From assembly GCA_964609825.1 (NCBI GenBank), contig CAZSSH010000005.1, positions 1 through 64,000 of the forward strand: DNA of 64,000 nucleotides, written 5' to 3'. The notes under the pieces are model-generated. The model ran no database searches. It saw only the letters and a list, made by a program, of their open reading frames with translations, and was not told the DNA's origin. Every line of letters begins with the position of its first letter. The first letter of the stretch is position 1. A program made the position numbers and the translations under genes. This document shows, piece by piece, positions 7,780 through 15,809 of the stretch. This DNA comes from CAZSSH01 sp964609825 (GTDB taxonomy: Bacteria > Verrucomicrobiota > Lentisphaeria > Victivallales > Victivallaceae).

Positions 7780-9063
7780 TTATGCGAGGTAACCGCCGAA
7801 GTCGCGGATTTTTTGTTGCAGCTCGGCAATCGGCACCGCGATGGCGGCGCAGTTTTGCGTGACCATAATTGCCGCCGCACAGCCTGCGGCCTGACCGGTC
7901 AGCATGCACCCCGGCACCACCCGGATCGACGACTGGATCGCACGGTCGGCGCTGATCGAGCGTCCGGCGACCAAAAGATTGTCGACGGTTAACGGTACGA
8001 GCGAGCGGTACGGCACCCCGTAGCTCTCGCCGATCTTATAGCGGGTACGGTGGATGTTTTCCTCCACCGCCAGCTGGGCGGCCGGGTCGGGCTTGGAGGC
8101 ATGGATGTCAACCGGGTAGGCGAAGCGTCCGATTTCATCGGCAAACTTGGCGCGCTTTTGGTAATCGGCCATATTGAGTTGGTAATGCCCGCGGATGCGC
8201 CGCGTTTCGCGGACGCCCAGCATCGGGGCCGTTTGCACCAGATCGCTCTCGGCAAAGCCGGGGACGTTTTGCACATAAAACTCGTGATAGAGTTTGGCCA
8301 ATTTGCGGCCTTCGATGTAACACTTGGTCAAATCATCTTCGTCAAGGGTATCGACATTGTAAATGTGTCCCAAATTGCCGCTTGTCGTTCCGTGACCGTA
8401 ACAGCAGACGCCAACAAAATGGTGCTCGTCGGTTGGGGTTTTTCCTTGTTTGAGTAATTTGTGCCAGATTGGGAAATCGCGCTCCGGCGACTGCCGGTAG
8501 GCGGCCAAATCGACGTTGGAAAACTGCGGGCACAAGGTCGGGCTCATCGTGTTGCCCTCCTCATCGCCCTGATCAAACGGGACTTGGGCGAGGGCGGAAA
8601 CCATTGCATCGCCGGTGCAATCAATGAAGACTTTGGCACGGACCTCTTTGAGCCCGGTGGGGGTGGACACGATCAAAGCTTTGAGTTTGCCGCCCTCGCG
8701 GATGACGTCAACGACTTTGATCCCGTAATAAAGCTTGACCCCCGAATCAGCGATCCGGCGGTCGTAGAGGCGCTTCATGATCTCGGGGTTTACCTCCTGC
8801 CAGCCGGGGTTGGCCTCGGCGATGCCCATCTCGGCGCAGCACTCCTCGACTACGCCGCGGCAAAAGTCGCCCGCGAGATAATTGACGCCGTCCCATTGGC
8901 AGATAATCGGCGGCACCAAGGCGCTGGTGGTCATCCCTCCGGCGGTGCCGGTTTGCTCAAGGAGCGTCACTTTTTGATTGTTTTTACCGGCCGCAATCGC
9001 GGCGGCGATGCCGGCCGGACCGGCTCCGGCGATGACGATGTCACACTCGTTTAAAATCTTCAT
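7780..9063 (-). CDS. FAD-dependent oxidoreductase
   Basis: The 427-residue protein starts with an FAD-binding Rossmann motif (CDIVIAGAGPAGIAAAIAAG) and a second conserved acidic/Gly motif TLLEQTGTAGGMTT. It has a FIDCTGDAMVSALA segment in the middle and a C-terminal VAGRSISADRA and GCMLTGQAAG, the pattern of the FAD_oxidored family (PF12831). Members of this family are frequent in Planctomycetes and Lentisphaerae glycan clusters, with unknown substrates. There is no signal peptide. The ATG overlaps the stop of the upstream glycosidase by 4 bp, so the two are co-translated. Confidence 0.88.
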   Translation of the reverse strand: MKILNECDIVIAGAGPAGIAAAIAAGKNNQKVTLLEQTGTAGGMTTSALVPPIICQWDGVNYLAGDFCRGVVEECCAEMGIAEANPGWQEVNPEIMKRLYDRRIADSGVKLYYGIKVVDVIREGGKLKALIVSTPTGLKEVRAKVFIDCTGDAMVSALAQVPFDQGDEEGNTMSPTLCPQFSNVDLAAYRQSPERDFPIWHKLLKQGKTPTDEHHFVGVCCYGHGTTSGNLGHIYNVDTLDEDDLTKCYIEGRKLAKLYHEFYVQNVPGFAESDLVQTAPMLGVRETRRIRGHYQLNMADYQKRAKFADEIGRFAYPVDIHASKPDPAAQLAVEENIHRTRYKIGESYGVPYRSLVPLTVDNLLVAGRSISADRAIQSSIRVVPGCMLTGQAAGCAAAIMVTQNCAAIAVPIAELQQKIRDFGGYLA

Positions 9064-12000
9064 TTTTTTACCATTTTTATTATTTTGAGTTCACCGCCGT
9101 TGACGGTAAAATCGACTCCGTTGCGCAATGTTTCACTTGAGTAAACCCCCAATTCGCGTTTGGAGAGGACATCAGAGAGCTGGTACTCTCCGGCGGGGAG
9201 CTTGACTTCGACCTTGGTCTCCACTTTTTTGCCCGCGATTTCGGCGGCGTGCGGATTGCCGCTCTCCCAGGTTTTGCCGAATAAATACAAATGCCAGTCG
9301 CCGGTCACGGTTTGGCGGCGCAAGGCGGTGCGCATGTTGCCGTTGACGGGCCTCACCGGGCGGGAGAAACCGTTGGCGCCCAAAAGCGGCATAAATTCCT
9401 TGCCCCAGTCGACGGATCGGGCGAGTTTGACGACTTTGCCGCGGCCGAATTCGATGGTCTCTCCGGTTTTTGCGCCGGTGAGCGCGGTCAAGGTATCGGT
9501 TGCCTGACCATCTTGATTATAGCGCCCGGTATGGCCCATGATGATCAACGTGCCGCCGTTTTTGACGTACTCGGCGAGATCGGTCGCACTTTGGTCGCGC
9601 AAGATCGGTGATTCGTTGAGGACGATGATCCGGTATTGTTTCAATATCTCAAGCGGTGTCGCGTCGGTGACAAAGGGCATTTGGAGATTGTTTTGCACCA
9701 CTGCGTTGAGCGCGGCGGCAAAGCCGTCGGTATTGAGGTTGACCCAGTCGATCCACATACTTGAGCGCGACACATTGACCATGCTCAGCATCCCAAACAT
9801 CAACGCGCCGTTGGCGGTGACGAGCTCGGATTTACCAAGATCGCGGATGGTTTGAGCAAGTTGCGCGGCTTCGTTTGCCGCTGACAGAGCCTCGGTTTGG
9901 ACGGGGCCGGGGCTGAAGTGACGGCCCCACATGATATTGATGCCGCCAAACATGTCGCCGTAGGCGATCTCGGTAAACATCACAAATTTGAGGGTAGGTG
10001 CAAACGGCGGCAAGGCAAAGCTCTCGCCGACCAGCGGCACTTGGGCGTGGCGGGCCTGTGATTGCAAAAAGGCATGGACAGGCGAGTCCCCGCCGCCGAA
10101 ACAAAGCTCGGCCCCGTACTCTTTGTACACAGGGAGCATCCGGGTGATATCGCCGACGCCCATTCCGGCATAGCTCTTAATCGGCTGGGTGCCGCCTGCT
10201 TCGCGCACGGCGGAAAAAATGGTTTTGAAATAACTGTTGACCAATTGCTGGCGAAACTCTTCCCAAGCGAGATACTCGGGGCGCAAATCGACGTTTCCGT
10301 CAAAGGTCATTACGGGCGGCGCGGTGACGGCAAGCTGATTTTTTTTGACATAAGTCATAAACGCGTTGACCGTCGATTGGTCAAAGCCGACAGCGAGGTG
10401 ATTGCGCGAGGCGTCGCTCCAAAAGCTCTCGATCCCTTGCGAGAAATTCCAGCCGATGACCGACGGGTCGTTTTTGTAAGTGCCGACGATCGCTTTAACC
10501 GTGCGCCCGAGGGCTTTGAGCGTGCGTTCCGAGGCGGGGCTGAATTTGCGGGTGAAACTGGCGCTGTAGTGCATGTTGCGGCCGTTTTGGTCGAGCAACT
10601 GGTCAAACCACAGCCACTCGGGCACATGGTCGAGGTGGATATAAAAAGTAAGTGTGACCGGGATCTTTTTTTGGCGGGCGATTTCGAGATAACGGTCGAT
10701 CACCGGGTAGAGGATGATTCCCTCCACCGGCTCGATTTCGGACCAGTAAAAATTTAAACTCCAGTTGCTGCCGTTGGCTACCAGATGGTCGGCAAACGAC
10801 GCTTTGATGTCATCCTGCGTCACGGAGACGGTCTCGGTTTCGTCCAAAGGAAAGAATTGCTCCGCTTTCGCGGGCGTCTCCGCAACCGGAGCCTTCACCC
10901 CGGCAAACGTGACGGTGCCCGAGCGGCGGTCAATAATTGCGCCGTTGTGCAAGAGTTGCAAATCCAGCTTGAGCACCATCGGTCTTTGATCGACGGCGGG
11001 GACTTTGATGTCGGCATCCGTGCTTTCGCCCTTTAAGACAACTTGGTTATGAGGGTTGCGCCACGAGTAGCTCAAGACATCGCCCGCTTGGGTGCGCCGG
11101 GGGACGGCGAGCGCGGGGGAGGCGGCTGTAAGCTCAATTTTGGCCAATGCGGGTAAAATGTCATAGAGTTGAGGCGCTTGCGCCGGAGGCAAAGCGGCGG
11201 TTTGCGAGTAATTGACCAAATATGAGAAGCGGTTCAGCGTCAAAAGTTTGCCGTCGCCGTCAAAACGCTTGAGGTCGAGCCAGTAGTTGCCGCGCGGCAA
11301 AGCGGGTAAAATCAGATTTTGGTTTTTAACTTGACTGCGGTCAATGGCAAAGTTGTCGAGGACATCTCCGGCATCGTTGTAAATCATCCCTTTGATTTTG
11401 GCGGCGTCACGGTTCCCAAAGAGCAACTCGGCGGGGAGGGCGGCCTTGGCTTCGCAACCCTCATAGGCTAATTTGAAACCGGAAAATGCGCTTTGGTGCC
11501 GCAAATCCTCGGCGACATCGCGCAGTGTCCACGCATACTGCCGCGACGGGGGGCGGATACTCGCACTCATCACCACATCGCCAAATCGGTAAGTCCCGTT
11601 GGTAAAAGGGAGTACATGGATGACGAGCCCCTTGAATTTGCGTTTTTCCGAGGCCGGAGCACGGTCAAAACTGCGGAGTTTTTGTTCCGGGCCGGCAACG
11701 TCCCACTCATAAAAAGTCCACGGGCTGTCGCCGCTGGCCGGGGCGCGGTAAAGATTGATTTCGCCGTCAGGTTCCTCAATGGCCACATTGACCTCGCAGG
11801 CGCTGGAGCCGCGGGTCAACAGCCAGTAGCCGATGCGCTTGACGTCAGGGTTGATGACTTGATCGCATCCGAGATAAAAGCTCTGACGCTCGCCCTTGCG
11901 CTGCGGCTGGAGGGCGAATAAGTCGCCGCCCGTGAGACTCGCATTTTTGACGACTTCGGCGCTCTCGGGAGGGCTGCCGGCCAACACCTTGACACTTTGC

Positions 12001-12101
12001 GGCCGGTAAGGAAACAACACTTGATCACAATTGGGCTCCAAAGTGACGGCCCGGAGTGCAGACAAGGTCAAGAATGCTGTAAATTGGAGAAAGAACTTCA
12101 T
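9060..12101 (-). CDS. Secreted GH42-like (clan GH-A) glycoside hydrolase
   Basis: This 1013-residue protein begins with a signal peptide (MKFFLQFTAFLTLSALRAVTL). Residues ~20-430 look like beta-sandwich domains. A TIM-barrel region follows (NFYWSEIEPVEG, then IPVTLTFYIHLDHVPEWLW, then IVGTYKNDPSVIGWNFSQG). The C-terminal third contains a beta-galactosidase trimerisation-like domain (LKQYRIIVLNE, EYVKNGGTLIIMG), which points to GH42-type enzymes. The usual Asn-Glu acid/base pair is not evident where expected (it reads W-N-F-S-Q), while a candidate nucleophile lies in VPLVGESFALP. The substrate is unknown. Middle gene of a pilin-glycosidase-oxidoreductase operon with 4-bp overlaps on both sides. 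Confidence 0.8.
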   Translation of the reverse strand: MKFFLQFTAFLTLSALRAVTLEPNCDQVLFPYRPQSVKVLAGSPPESAEVVKNASLTGGDLFALQPQRKGERQSFYLGCDQVINPDVKRIGYWLLTRGSSACEVNVAIEEPDGEINLYRAPASGDSPWTFYEWDVAGPEQKLRSFDRAPASEKRKFKGLVIHVLPFTNGTYRFGDVVMSASIRPPSRQYAWTLRDVAEDLRHQSAFSGFKLAYEGCEAKAALPAELLFGNRDAAKIKGMIYNDAGDVLDNFAIDRSQVKNQNLILPALPRGNYWLDLKRFDGDGKLLTLNRFSYLVNYSQTAALPPAQAPQLYDILPALAKIELTAASPALAVPRRTQAGDVLSYSWRNPHNQVVLKGESTDADIKVPAVDQRPMVLKLDLQLLHNGAIIDRRSGTVTFAGVKAPVAETPAKAEQFFPLDETETVSVTQDDIKASFADHLVANGSNWSLNFYWSEIEPVEGIILYPVIDRYLEIARQKKIPVTLTFYIHLDHVPEWLWFDQLLDQNGRNMHYSASFTRKFSPASERTLKALGRTVKAIVGTYKNDPSVIGWNFSQGIESFWSDASRNHLAVGFDQSTVNAFMTYVKKNQLAVTAPPVMTFDGNVDLRPEYLAWEEFRQQLVNSYFKTIFSAVREAGGTQPIKSYAGMGVGDITRMLPVYKEYGAELCFGGGDSPVHAFLQSQARHAQVPLVGESFALPPFAPTLKFVMFTEIAYGDMFGGINIMWGRHFSPGPVQTEALSAANEAAQLAQTIRDLGKSELVTANGALMFGMLSMVNVSRSSMWIDWVNLNTDGFAAALNAVVQNNLQMPFVTDATPLEILKQYRIIVLNESPILRDQSATDLAEYVKNGGTLIIMGHTGRYNQDGQATDTLTALTGAKTGETIEFGRGKVVKLARSVDWGKEFMPLLGANGFSRPVRPVNGNMRTALRRQTVTGDWHLYLFGKTWESGNPHAAEIAGKKVETKVEVKLPAGEYQLSDVLSKRELGVYSSETLRNGVDFTVNGGELKIIKMVKK

Positions 12102-12790
12102 TTTTCAAACTTCCACTTTTCGCCGCCGTTGCGGTAGGTTTCGGCCCAGCGGTAACCGGAGACATGGCCGTCGCCCATCAGATAATTGCTGCGATGGTTG
12201 TGAACTTCATCGGTCAATACATTGTTATATCCGGCCACGCGGCTGGGGTCGCAGCCCAGAGAGTTGTTGACATGGTTGTCGGTGCGCGGCCGCTCGGCCA
12301 AAATGATGGTGTTGGCCGGTTTGCGCACGCGGTTAAAGGCGACGCTCGGATTGGTGCCGCCGGTGGCCCCGGAACTCGGAGTGATATTAGTTAAATCCGT
12401 GTTTTGCACCATAAATGTAAGGGCATAGGTGCAGTAGGCGGCATTGGGGTCAGTCCGTACCAGCCGGTCGGAGGGGCAGCTGAAAAATTTTACTTTTTTG
12501 ACATAATCGGTTGCGGCAACGTTGCCGATGCTGATGCCGCCCAAATACGGCATGATGATCCGCGCCCAACGGAAAGAGCCGCCGGAGGGGGAGTAGTATA
12601 CCGGGGTAAAAAACTTGCTCTCCTGCTGATAAAAAGTGTACGCGAGGCCGAATTGCTTGAGATTGTTGGTGCAAGCCATGCTTTGCGCTTTGTCGCGCGC
12701 TTTATTTAATGCGGGCAACAGCATTGATGCCAAAATCGCGATAATCGCGATCACAACGAGCAACTCGATCAAAGTAAAAATCTTTTTCAC
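12098..12790 (-). CDS. Prepilin-type (H-X9-DG) pseudopilin-like protein
   Basis: This 230-residue protein has a type IV/type II secretion prepilin N-terminus (MKKIFTLIELLVVIAIIAIL), cleaved after the short Lys-rich leader and methylated at Phe in this class. The C-terminal His-X9-Asp-Gly motif (a His just before NHRSNYLMG, then DGHV) is the signature of Planctomycetes/Lentisphaerae pseudopilin-like proteins. The start codon is GTG with a GGAGG ribosome binding site. A TATAAT -10 lies at 12831-12836 on the minus strand. It is the first gene of the operon with the GH42-like enzyme and is divergent from an AraC gene. It may help display or secrete the hydrolase; that role is not established. Confidence 0.9.
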   Translation of the reverse strand: MKKIFTLIELLVVIAIIAILASMLLPALNKARDKAQSMACTNNLKQFGLAYTFYQQESKFFTPVYYSPSGGSFRWARIIMPYLGGISIGNVAATDYVKKVKFFSCPSDRLVRTDPNAAYCTYALTFMVQNTDLTNITPSSGATGGTNPSVAFNRVRKPANTIILAERPRTDNHVNNSLGCDPSRVAGYNNVLTDEVHNHRSNYLMGDGHVSGYRWAETYRNGGEKWKFEK

Positions 12791-12848
12791 AACGGCCTCC
12801 GGTTTATGGTTTTGGGTTTGTTTCCTTTATATTATACTCCAAATTAAT

Positions 12849-12877
12849 TTGCATTTCCCGCATTTTTGTGCTATAAT
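12849..12877 (+). promoter_or_regulatory. Sigma-70 promoter giving a near-leaderless mRNA
   Basis: TTGCAT and a perfect TATAAT are 17 bp apart. The expected start near 12884 is only about 5 bases before the ATG at 12889, and there is no Shine-Dalgarno sequence. Confidence 0.75.
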
Positions 12878-12888
12878 TTATCATTATT

Positions 12889-13773
12889 ATGCTAAAACAA
12901 CAACAAATTAAAAATAATAGTGATAAAAGTGCATCGTTTCAGGCGTTGCGCGAGCGTTTGGAGGCGGTCGCCGCCATGACCGGCACCCAATGCTGTTTCA
13001 AGGTCGGCGAGGCGATGCTCCCCGAGGAGCTTTTGCCGCGCTTGTGCACCTATCACGAGCGCGAATTTTGTCTGGCGGTCAAATTCGGCTGCAATGTCGA
13101 ACGCCGCTGCGTCGTTAATGACGGGCGCGAAATCCCGCAGCGCCTGAGTCGCAATCTCTCGCCGTGGGTCAAGGTCTGCCATGCCAATGCCTATGAGGTG
13201 GTGATCCCGTTTGCCGGGCGCTCGGGGGAGTGCACCGGAGTGGTGATGATCGGACCCTTTCGCGCTGCCGGTCAGCGCTGCGCATACCCGGGGGCGGCTG
13301 AGCTTTATGAGCAGCTGCCGGTGCTGACAACTCAGTTGGAGCACTCATTGGTGACCCTTGTCCCGGCGATTTTCGGCGATCTCATTCATGAGATTTACAT
13401 CAATAATATGGGGAAGCTCCCCAAAGTCCCGCATGACGAGCGGATTTTGAGCGCTCTCGATGAAATCCACCGGTATTTTCGCTCGCAAATCTCGGTCAAA
13501 GAGCTGGCGGCCAAAGTGTTTTTAAGTGAATCGCGCTTTATCCACCTTTTTTGTGCCGAGTGCGGCATTACTTACAGCGATTATCTGATGGAGCTCCGGC
13601 TGGATGAGGCGCGGCGCTTTGTACTGAGTCCGGTGCACTCGATCCGCGAAGTCGCCGCTTTATGCGGTTTCACCCATCAAAGTTATTTTGCCGCCATGTT
13701 TAAGCGCCGTTATGGCCTCTCTCCTTTGCAGCACCGTCAGGATTACCTCAAAAAACTCTTTCCCAAAGGGTAG
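12889..13773 (+). CDS. AraC-family regulator with PocR-type sensor
   Basis: This 294-residue protein has an N-terminal PocR-like ligand-binding domain: a Cys-rich core (CTYHEREFCLAVKFGCNVERRC, split here into CTYHEREFC and GCNVERRC) and VVMIGPFRA. A C-terminal AraC double helix-turn-helix covers ~195-290 (VKELAAKVFLSESRFIHLF; IREVAALCGFTHQSYFAAMF). It is divergent from the pilin/GH42-like operon, its probable target. The predicted mRNA is leaderless or nearly so (promoter at 12849-12877). Confidence 0.88.
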   Translation: MLKQQQIKNNSDKSASFQALRERLEAVAAMTGTQCCFKVGEAMLPEELLPRLCTYHEREFCLAVKFGCNVERRCVVNDGREIPQRLSRNLSPWVKVCHANAYEVVIPFAGRSGECTGVVMIGPFRAAGQRCAYPGAAELYEQLPVLTTQLEHSLVTLVPAIFGDLIHEIYINNMGKLPKVPHDERILSALDEIHRYFRSQISVKELAAKVFLSESRFIHLFCAECGITYSDYLMELRLDEARRFVLSPVHSIREVAALCGFTHQSYFAAMFKRRYGLSPLQHRQDYLKKLFPKG

Positions 13774-13818
13774 GGGTGCCGATTTATAAAAATATTTCGG
13801 TTATTTAGTAAAGTGCAC

Positions 13819-13847
13819 TTGACAAAATTATTTTTTTATGGTATAAT
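13819..13847 (+). promoter_or_regulatory. Consensus sigma-70 promoter of the ROK gene
   Basis: Perfect TTGACA and TATAAT are separated by 17 bp. Transcription would start near 13854, upstream of the AGAGGG ribosome binding site and the ATG at 13876. Confidence 0.85.
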
Positions 13848-13875
13848 TAATGCATAGCCAAGTCAAGAGGGATGC

Positions 13876-15081
13876 ATGCAATACGATATCAAATACAATG
13901 GCAATAACGGCAATACGGCGCATGACGTGTTGTGTCTGTTGTTTGACCAAGGAGCGATGGAGCAGCTTGCCGTGGCCAAATGCTTGGGGATTACCAAGGC
14001 GGCGGGCAATTTGCATTTTCAGCGCTTGATTGCCGACCACATGATTGAGCCGGTAAAGCTTGAGGCCTCGGGGCGCGGCCGCCCGGCAAGCTTGTGGCGG
14101 GTATTGGAGGCGCATTGTTTCCTCGGGATCGTGTTGCAGCGAAGCGGCATTTTTGCCGAACTTTTGGACGTCAGCGGCAACTCGCGCTACCGTTGCAATA
14201 CGGAGCTCGGGCCGGAGGCGACGCTGGCGGAGGTGCAAAGAGCTATGGACCAAATTTTTACTGCCGCTCAATCCCGGATTGCCGAGGGCGGGCGCTTGCT
14301 GCAATGCTTTATCGGCGTCCCCGGCGCGATTGCCAAAGACGGTACCATTCTCAACTCGGCCAACTTTCCGGTGCTCAATGGTTGGAATCCGGATCGTACG
14401 CTGGCCGATCAAGGGATAAAGTGTTTTACCGATACCATCGGTTTGGCGGTGTGCCGCGGCGAGAGCTCGGATACGCCGCGTGACGCGGTGATGTGCCGGA
14501 TCGATTGGAGCGAGGGTTTCGGCGCCGGTTTTATGGTCAACGGCGAAACGTTGCTCATGCCCGCTCCGGCCGCCCGGCGCTATCATGGGCTGTGGGACTT
14601 TGGCCACACCCGCATCCGGCTCAACGGCCGACCCTGCCATTGCGGCAAAGCGGGGTGTCTGGAGGCTTATGTGGGCGGGCTATCACTTTTGGAGCAGCAC
14701 CCCGAGCTCCATTGCCGGACGATTGCCGAGTTGATCGACCTTTTCCGGCGGGGGGATGCCTCCAGCCGGGCGGTGTATGCCGAAGCCATCCAAATCATGA
14801 CGGATGCCTTGTATCCGGCGCTGGAACTCTTTGGCGTCGAATACATTGTCCTCGGGGGCAAAATGCGCGATGCGTTTGCGGTGTTTAAGACGGAGTTTGA
14901 GCGGGCGTTGCAAAAGTATTATACGGCAGCGGAGATTGCCGCTTTTACCATCCGCGCGGGCGGCGAACCCTTTGCGGTCTTGAGCCGTGGCGCGGCATTG
15001 ACCGCACGGCAGTATTTTTTGACCCCGGAGGCGATCAGCCGCAACCGCGGTCTCGGACAGGATTTAAACAAAACCCAATAA
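13876..15081 (+). CDS. ROK-family regulator (NagC/XylR type)
   Basis: This 401-residue protein has an N-terminal winged helix (residues ~12-70, KCLGITKAAGNLHFQRLIAD) followed by a ROK sugar-kinase-like domain. The ROK zinc motif is clear: GRPCHCGKAGCLEAYVGG. The C-terminal VLGGKMRDAF segment fits the ATP/sugar fold. With the N-terminal DNA-binding domain it is most likely a repressor or activator sensing a sugar, not a kinase. It precedes a pilin-like gene and a GH99-like hydrolase, forming a module. Confidence 0.9.
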   Translation: MQYDIKYNGNNGNTAHDVLCLLFDQGAMEQLAVAKCLGITKAAGNLHFQRLIADHMIEPVKLEASGRGRPASLWRVLEAHCFLGIVLQRSGIFAELLDVSGNSRYRCNTELGPEATLAEVQRAMDQIFTAAQSRIAEGGRLLQCFIGVPGAIAKDGTILNSANFPVLNGWNPDRTLADQGIKCFTDTIGLAVCRGESSDTPRDAVMCRIDWSEGFGAGFMVNGETLLMPAPAARRYHGLWDFGHTRIRLNGRPCHCGKAGCLEAYVGGLSLLEQHPELHCRTIAELIDLFRRGDASSRAVYAEAIQIMTDALYPALELFGVEYIVLGGKMRDAFAVFKTEFERALQKYYTAAEIAAFTIRAGGEPFAVLSRGAALTARQYFLTPEAISRNRGLGQDLNKTQ

Positions 15082-15098
15082 TCATAATGAGGTCAATG

Positions 15099-15800
15099 AT
15101 GAAAAAGTTTACGCTAATCGAGCTTTTAGTGGTAATTGCAATCATCGCCATTTTGGCGTCGATGCTGCTGTCGGCCTTGAATCAGGCGCGTGAAAAAGCA
15201 CGGGCAATCGCCTGTGTCAACAATCTGAATACGGTGATGAAGCTTCAGATGCTTTACGCCGACGACAACAAAGGGGCCGTGGTGGTCTATACGACCAGTG
15301 GCTCCACGCCGTTTTCCAAAATCCTTTACCAAAACGGTTACGCCAAATCCGGAATGAAAGAGTTCTTTTGCCCATCGGTCCCGGCGGCCGCCTGCGACAA
15401 ACCGATCTTGCCCGATTTCACCGGGACGGCGCAATATTACACCTACGGCATGTACAATTTTAAATCCGACGGCACGGGGGCATACTACAATGCCCGCAAA
15501 AATCAGACGGGCGAGTTTGCATTTCAGAATTCGGATGGTATGTTTTACTCATTAAAGCGCTGCCGTCAGCCCTCGGCGGTGATTTTACACGCCGACACCC
15601 GCTACTACAGCGGCAACTATCGCGGCTGCAGCGGCTGGAATTTTTGTCCGACGGTCGAAATCAACGGCTCAAGCACCGCGGTGCCGCACGCCGAGCGCGG
15701 CAACATGGCGTATGTTGACGGGCATGTGGCCGCCCGCGGCGCCGCCGATTTAAAAGTGGCAGGATTTACCGCTATTAATAATGGCATACATGGTTACTGA
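15099..15800 (+). CDS. Prepilin-type (H-X9-DG) pseudopilin-like protein
   Basis: A 233-residue member of the same family as the protein at 12098. The prepilin segment is MMKKFTLIELLVVIAIIAIL, and the C-terminus has the exact H-X9-DG spacing (H-AERGNMAYV-DG). The middle region carries cysteines in FFCPSVPAAAC typical of the family. ATG 15099 is preferred over 15087 because a GAGG lies just before it and the protein then starts at the prepilin leader. It sits between the ROK regulator and a secreted GH99-like enzyme. Confidence 0.9.
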   Translation: MKKFTLIELLVVIAIIAILASMLLSALNQAREKARAIACVNNLNTVMKLQMLYADDNKGAVVVYTTSGSTPFSKILYQNGYAKSGMKEFFCPSVPAAACDKPILPDFTGTAQYYTYGMYNFKSDGTGAYYNARKNQTGEFAFQNSDGMFYSLKRCRQPSAVILHADTRYYSGNYRGCSGWNFCPTVEINGSSTAVPHAERGNMAYVDGHVAARGAADLKVAGFTAINNGIHGY

Positions 15801-15809
15801 GGAGTTTTA

